DNA of 8,169 nt, from contig JAZKFP010000306.1 in NCBI GenBank assembly GCA_040386355.1, positions 1 to 8,169 of the forward strand. The letters run 5' to 3'. Positions 5,466 to 8,169 of the stretch are shown here, piece by piece (the first letter of the stretch is position 1; each line of letters begins with the position of its first letter). Source of the DNA: JAZKFP01 sp040386355. GTDB taxonomy: Bacteria > Pseudomonadota > Gammaproteobacteria > Pseudomonadales > UBA6940. Below the pieces are notes generated by a model. It was not told the origin of the DNA, searched no databases, and saw nothing but the letters and a program-made list of their open reading frames with translations. Made by a program: the position numbers and the translations under genes.

Positions 5466-6551
5466 TTATGGATTTTTCACCATATCTTTTACGCGAATGC
5501 TGGAAGATGCACGAATAACCAAACCAAAGCTGGTTTTATCAAAAGTACGAAATATCATAAGCATGCCAGCGCGATCTTCGGGTAATTGAATTAAATCGTT
5601 ATTGCGACGATCTCGTACCCGTTCACCAATCCGCATAATGGCTAGTACGTTACCGATTTTTAAATCGTCTTTGCCTTTATTGATAATTACGACGTCATGC
5701 AAACTTATATGACGAACACCGCTGAATACGTGGATGATTTTTCCAACAACGTCTTTTTCTGGCTCTGATGGATAAAATACCGAGTCAACTTTACGTTCTT
5801 CGGTTGGAAGCAATAAATCTTCCGTACGAATATCTTCTGACGAATCCACTACGCGTAAACGTCCAATGTCTTCGTTCACTTCTAAAACTTTTGCTAAACC
5901 CATACGTAAGGTTTCGTAACCTAACAACTTGCCCGTTTCAGGATCGTAAAAAGGTTGGCCTTTTCGAAATACCCCAAAACTTGGTGTGACTCCATCCCAT
6001 TTTCCACGCGCATACAACAAATCATTTTGACCCATAATGATATGTTCTTCTTGCCCAGCGATAACATAGGGAGCAGTTGCTAATGTTTCTGCTGATTCAA
6101 TACGATGATCGACTAAAAAACTTTGAATAGCTTCTAACGGAATTGCTGGAATACTGGATTTAAGTTCGGTTTCTCGAATGGATGGAATTAATTTGTCGGT
6201 TGCATTAAGCGAACCTGGACTCATTTTATAACTGCCATCGCGCATACGCTGTGCAGTTTGGCCCGAACGTTGAACAGTCAACATAGGTTTGCCATCAATA
6301 TAAACAAGCTGAACCATGTCGCCTGGATAAATTAAATGTGGATTAGCAATCGAAGGATTTGCGTGCCAAATTTCTGGCCAGTACCAAGGGCTTGAAAGAA
6401 AATGTTCTGCGATTCCCCATAAGGTATCGCCTTCTACAACTCGGTACTCAGTCGGACCTTGCTCTTTAAAAGCGGATTCTTCGGCAATCAATACGCTGCA
6501 AGGAAAAGCTATTAATATCGTTGATAGCCATTTCAACATCCGTGTTTTCAT
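5466..6551 (-). CDS. tsaP: LysM-domain periplasmic protein, TsaP-like
   Basis: The 361 residues start with a Sec signal peptide (basic MKTRMLK, hydrophobic 9-22, likely cleavage after A23). A LysM peptidoglycan-binding domain follows at about 36-84 (YRVVEGDTLWGIAEHF, then PWYWPEIWHANP and NPHLIYPGDMV). The remaining 250 residues are beta-rich, with no membrane segment. The architecture matches the TsaP/PA0020 family, in which LysM is followed by a FlgT-like C-terminal region; TsaP anchors the type IV pilus secretin ring to peptidoglycan in Neisseria. The position, divergent from def-fmt, is also that of PA0020 in Pseudomonas. Whether this organism has pili cannot be seen here, so a general envelope role is possible and the symbol is tentative. 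In many relatives a dprA gene follows; here the next gene is the convergent carbonic anhydrase. Confidence 0.85.
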   Translation of the reverse strand: MKTRMLKWLSTILIAFPCSVLIAEESAFKEQGPTEYRVVEGDTLWGIAEHFLSSPWYWPEIWHANPSIANPHLIYPGDMVQLVYIDGKPMLTVQRSGQTAQRMRDGSYKMSPGSLNATDKLIPSIRETELKSSIPAIPLEAIQSFLVDHRIESAETLATAPYVIAGQEEHIIMGQNDLLYARGKWDGVTPSFGVFRKGQPFYDPETGKLLGYETLRMGLAKVLEVNEDIGRLRVVDSSEDIRTEDLLLPTEERKVDSVFYPSEPEKDVVGKIIHVFSGVRHISLHDVVIINKGKDDLKIGNVLAIMRIGERVRDRRNNDLIQLPEDRAGMLMIFRTFDKTSFGLVIRASSSIRVKDMVKNP

Positions 6552-6591
6552 AACGCTTTTTAAACCCTAATAATTGCAGAAATAGTCGCGG

Positions 6592-6623
6592 ATTGAACTT
6601 TCTCAGTTTTAGCGTAGTTCAAT
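6592..6623. promoter_or_regulatory. Inverted repeat ATTGAACT-N16-AGTTCAAT
   Basis: Perfect 8-bp arms (6592-6599 and 6616-6623) are separated by 16 bases in the divergent tsaP/def region. The 24-bp half-site spacing would put both arms on nearly the same face of the helix, as for a protein dimer. It overlaps the expected transcription start of the LysM gene if the promoter at 6625-6654 is real, so it could also be a hairpin at the 5' end of that transcript. Confidence 0.4.
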
Positions 6624-6624
6624 T

Positions 6625-6654
6625 CTTATAGTGCCAACCAGGATTTTGTGTGCA
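6625..6654 (-). promoter_or_regulatory. Candidate sigma70 promoter of the LysM/TsaP-like gene
   Basis: On the minus strand, TGCACA (6649-6654, four of six consensus bases) and TATAAG (6625-6630, five of six) are 18 bases apart. This would give a leader of about 65 bases before the ATG. In an AT-rich region such matches can arise by chance. Confidence 0.35.
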
Positions 6655-6723
6655 GGGTTTGAGTACAATACACAGCATTCAATATTCTTCGTTTTAAGTA
6701 CGATAGAATTCTCTAAAAATAAT

Positions 6724-6742
6724 GGCTCAGAGCTACTGAGCC
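6724..6742 (+). promoter_or_regulatory. Leader hairpin upstream of def-fmt
   Basis: GGCTCAG (6724-6730) and CTGAGCC (6736-6742) form a GC-rich, perfect 7-bp stem with loop AGCTA, 29 bases before the def start. If transcription begins upstream, for example from the TACAAT at 6664-6669, this hairpin lies in the 5' leader. On the minus strand it is followed by ATTATTTTTAG, so it could also stop antisense transcription toward the LysM gene. I know of no described riboswitch of this form. Confidence 0.4.
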
Positions 6743-6771
6743 TATTGAATTTAAATTGAGGGCGTCATCAC

Positions 6772-7284
6772 ATGGCCATTCTTGAAGTGCTGCAATATCC
6801 AGATTCACGTTTAAGAACCAAAGCGAAGCCGGTTACTGAAGTGAACGATGCAATTCGTATATTAGTTAAAAATATGTTTGAAACGATGTACGCAGAAAAA
6901 GGTATTGGGTTAGCAGCGACACAAGTCAATCAACATATTCGACTTTTAATTACCAATGTTTCAGAAGACGGATCTAATCCAAGAGTGTTTATTAATCCTG
7001 AAATTATTGCGCAAGAGGGTATGCAATGGTGTACCGAAGGATGTCTATCTATTCCTGGCGAAACTGAAAAAGTTGCACGAAGTGAAAACATTACCGTTTC
7101 AGCATTAGATGAAAATGGCGACCGATTTGAATATCAGGCCACAGGGTTAGAGGCAGTGTGTATTCAACATGAAATGGATCATTTAGTTGGCAAATTATTT
7201 GTCGATTATTTGTCACCATTGAAACGCGCACGTGTTGAAAAGCGCATGGAAAAACAATTACGCCAAGTAAAAAGAGATTCTTAA
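6772..7284 (+). CDS. def: Peptide deformylase
   Basis: This enzyme removes the N-formyl group from the initiator methionine of new proteins, in the cytoplasm at the ribosome exit. At 170 residues it has the usual length of type 1 deformylases. All three motifs are present: GIGLAATQ (44-51), EGCLSIPG (89-96) with metal ligand C91, and HEMDH (133-137) with ligands H133 and H137 and catalytic E134. The metal is normally Fe2+ in vivo. The start MAILEVLQYPDSRLR aligns with E. coli Def (MSVLQVLHIPDERLR) and is preceded by GAGG 10 bases upstream. fmt follows after 2 bp, the conserved pairing of enzymes that add and remove the formyl group. Confidence 0.98.
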   Translation: MAILEVLQYPDSRLRTKAKPVTEVNDAIRILVKNMFETMYAEKGIGLAATQVNQHIRLLITNVSEDGSNPRVFINPEIIAQEGMQWCTEGCLSIPGETEKVARSENITVSALDENGDRFEYQATGLEAVCIQHEMDHLVGKLFVDYLSPLKRARVEKRMEKQLRQVKRDS

Positions 7285-7286
7285 TT

Positions 7287-8169
7287 GTGAATGATTCCTC
7301 ACCCTCAATTGTGTTTGCAGGTACGCCAGAATTCGCAGCGCATATTTTACAAAAATTAATAGATGAAAAATTTAATATAAAAGCGGTGATGACTCAACCA
7401 GATCGTCCAGCAGGTCGAGGTCAAAACACATTACCTTCTGCTGTTAAAAAAGTTGCTCTGACAAATGAGCTACCAATTTGGCAACCGCAATCTTTAAAAG
7501 AAAATGGTCAAGCTATCGAATTTCTTTGGAAAAATATCGATTTTTTTATTGTGGTTGCGTATGGATTATTAATTCCAAAACCTTGGTTAAACCAACCAAA
7601 ATGCGCTCCGTTAAATGTACATGGTTCTTTATTGCCCAAATGGCGTGGTGCAGCTCCAGTTCAACACGCAATTTTATCGGGTGATGCAGTAACTGGCGTT
7701 AGCATAATGCAACTCGAAGAAAAATTAGATGCAGGTCCAGTGTATTTGCGTCGCGAAATCCCAATTGAATCAAACGATACTTCTGAAAGTGTATTAATCA
7801 AATTATCGCAATTAGGTGCAGAAGCATTAATTGATGTACTGCGTCATTGGTTGCAACCTGGTTATCAGCCTGAAATTCAAAATCATAGTTATGCAACCTA
7901 TGCGAGCAAATTAAATAAATCTGACGGTTTGTTAAACTGGGAAATGTCAGCAAGCCAAATAGATCGTACAGTTCGCGCATTAGATCCTTGGCCAGGTGCG
8001 CGTATTAATTCTGATCTTGGTGAATTACGAATTTGGGGCAATGTGTCGAATTCAACATCCAAATCTATTGCAGTTGGAACCATACAAAAAGTATCGAACG
8101 ACGGTATTGAAGTGCAAACGCAACAGGGAATATTTAATGTCAAAGAATTACAAATTCCCGGAAAAAAAC
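7287..8169 (+). CDS. fmt: Methionyl-tRNA formyltransferase, 3' end missing
   Basis: Fmt transfers a formyl group from 10-formyltetrahydrofolate to Met-tRNA(fMet). The frame is open from a GTG at 7287-7289 to the window edge: 294 codons, against 315 in E. coli, so only about 20 residues are missing. The catalytic trio is visible as N110 and H112 in LNVHGSLLP and D148 in KLDAGP. TQPDRPAGRGQ (36-46) and WRGAAPVQ (119-126) are also typical, and the C-terminal tRNA-binding domain is present (for example RALDPWPGARI). The last residues, QIPGKK, match QPAGKK of E. coli. GTG is chosen because it lies 2 bp past the def stop, giving translational coupling, and yields the usual N-terminus before IVFAGTPEFAA. 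No ATG fits upstream of the conserved FAGTPEF motif. Confidence 0.97.
   Translation, partial: MNDSSPSIVFAGTPEFAAHILQKLIDEKFNIKAVMTQPDRPAGRGQNTLPSAVKKVALTNELPIWQPQSLKENGQAIEFLWKNIDFFIVVAYGLLIPKPWLNQPKCAPLNVHGSLLPKWRGAAPVQHAILSGDAVTGVSIMQLEEKLDAGPVYLRREIPIESNDTSESVLIKLSQLGAEALIDVLRHWLQPGYQPEIQNHSYATYASKLNKSDGLLNWEMSASQIDRTVRALDPWPGARINSDLGELRIWGNVSNSTSKSIAVGTIQKVSNDGIEVQTQQGIFNVKELQIPGKK

Noticed and set aside
7478..7684. Plus-strand open frame inside fmt
   Set aside because: It overlaps the conserved HGSLLP and WRGAAP coding region of fmt in another frame and resembles no protein.

Overview
The window is a piece of an AT-rich gammaproteobacterial chromosome. The organism call rests on gene order and protein type. 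There is a divergent znuA / znuC-znuB zinc-uptake locus with E. coli-like ZnuC and ZnuB motifs, and a LysM/TsaP-type protein divergent from def-fmt, as in Pseudomonas and relatives. Between them lies a gene for a leucine-rich-repeat protein of the eukaryote-like kind common in intracellular Legionellales (Legionella, Coxiella, Rickettsiella, Berkiella and similar). The lineage below class level is inference; no rRNA or other marker is present.

Layout. Positions 1-146 (minus) hold the start of znuB, and 182-1069 (minus) znuC. A 121-bp divergent control region with several short palindromes separates them from znuA at 1191-2156 (plus). An AT-rich spacer leads to a 611-residue LRR protein on the minus strand (2392-4227), whose core is encoded by eight tandem 60-bp units. 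The 565-bp gap at 4228-4792 carries a 210-bp element (4494-4703) with 27-bp terminal inverted repeats and no transposase. A cytoplasmic-type beta-carbonic anhydrase follows (4793-5422, plus) and shares a strong hairpin terminator with the convergent LysM/TsaP-like gene (5466-6551, minus). A 220-bp divergent region with two inverted repeats leads to def (6772-7284) and, 2 bp later, fmt (from 7287, running off the window end).

How the genes work together. ZnuA captures periplasmic zinc, ZnuB is the membrane channel and ZnuC the ATPase. Def and Fmt form the formyl-methionine cycle: Fmt formylates initiator Met-tRNA and Def removes the formyl group from new proteins. The TsaP-like protein is periplasmic, binds peptidoglycan and probably supports a secretin or envelope machine. 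Carbonic anhydrase interconverts CO2 and bicarbonate. These are housekeeping genes.

The stretch 2157-4792 (LRR gene plus inverted-repeat element) looks like accessory DNA set between core genes. The most notable items are the LRR protein with its uncharacterised C-terminal domain, a candidate host-interaction protein, and the short inverted-repeat element, probably a non-autonomous (MITE-like) repeat. I found no CRISPR array, tRNA, rRNA, complete insertion sequence or prophage gene.
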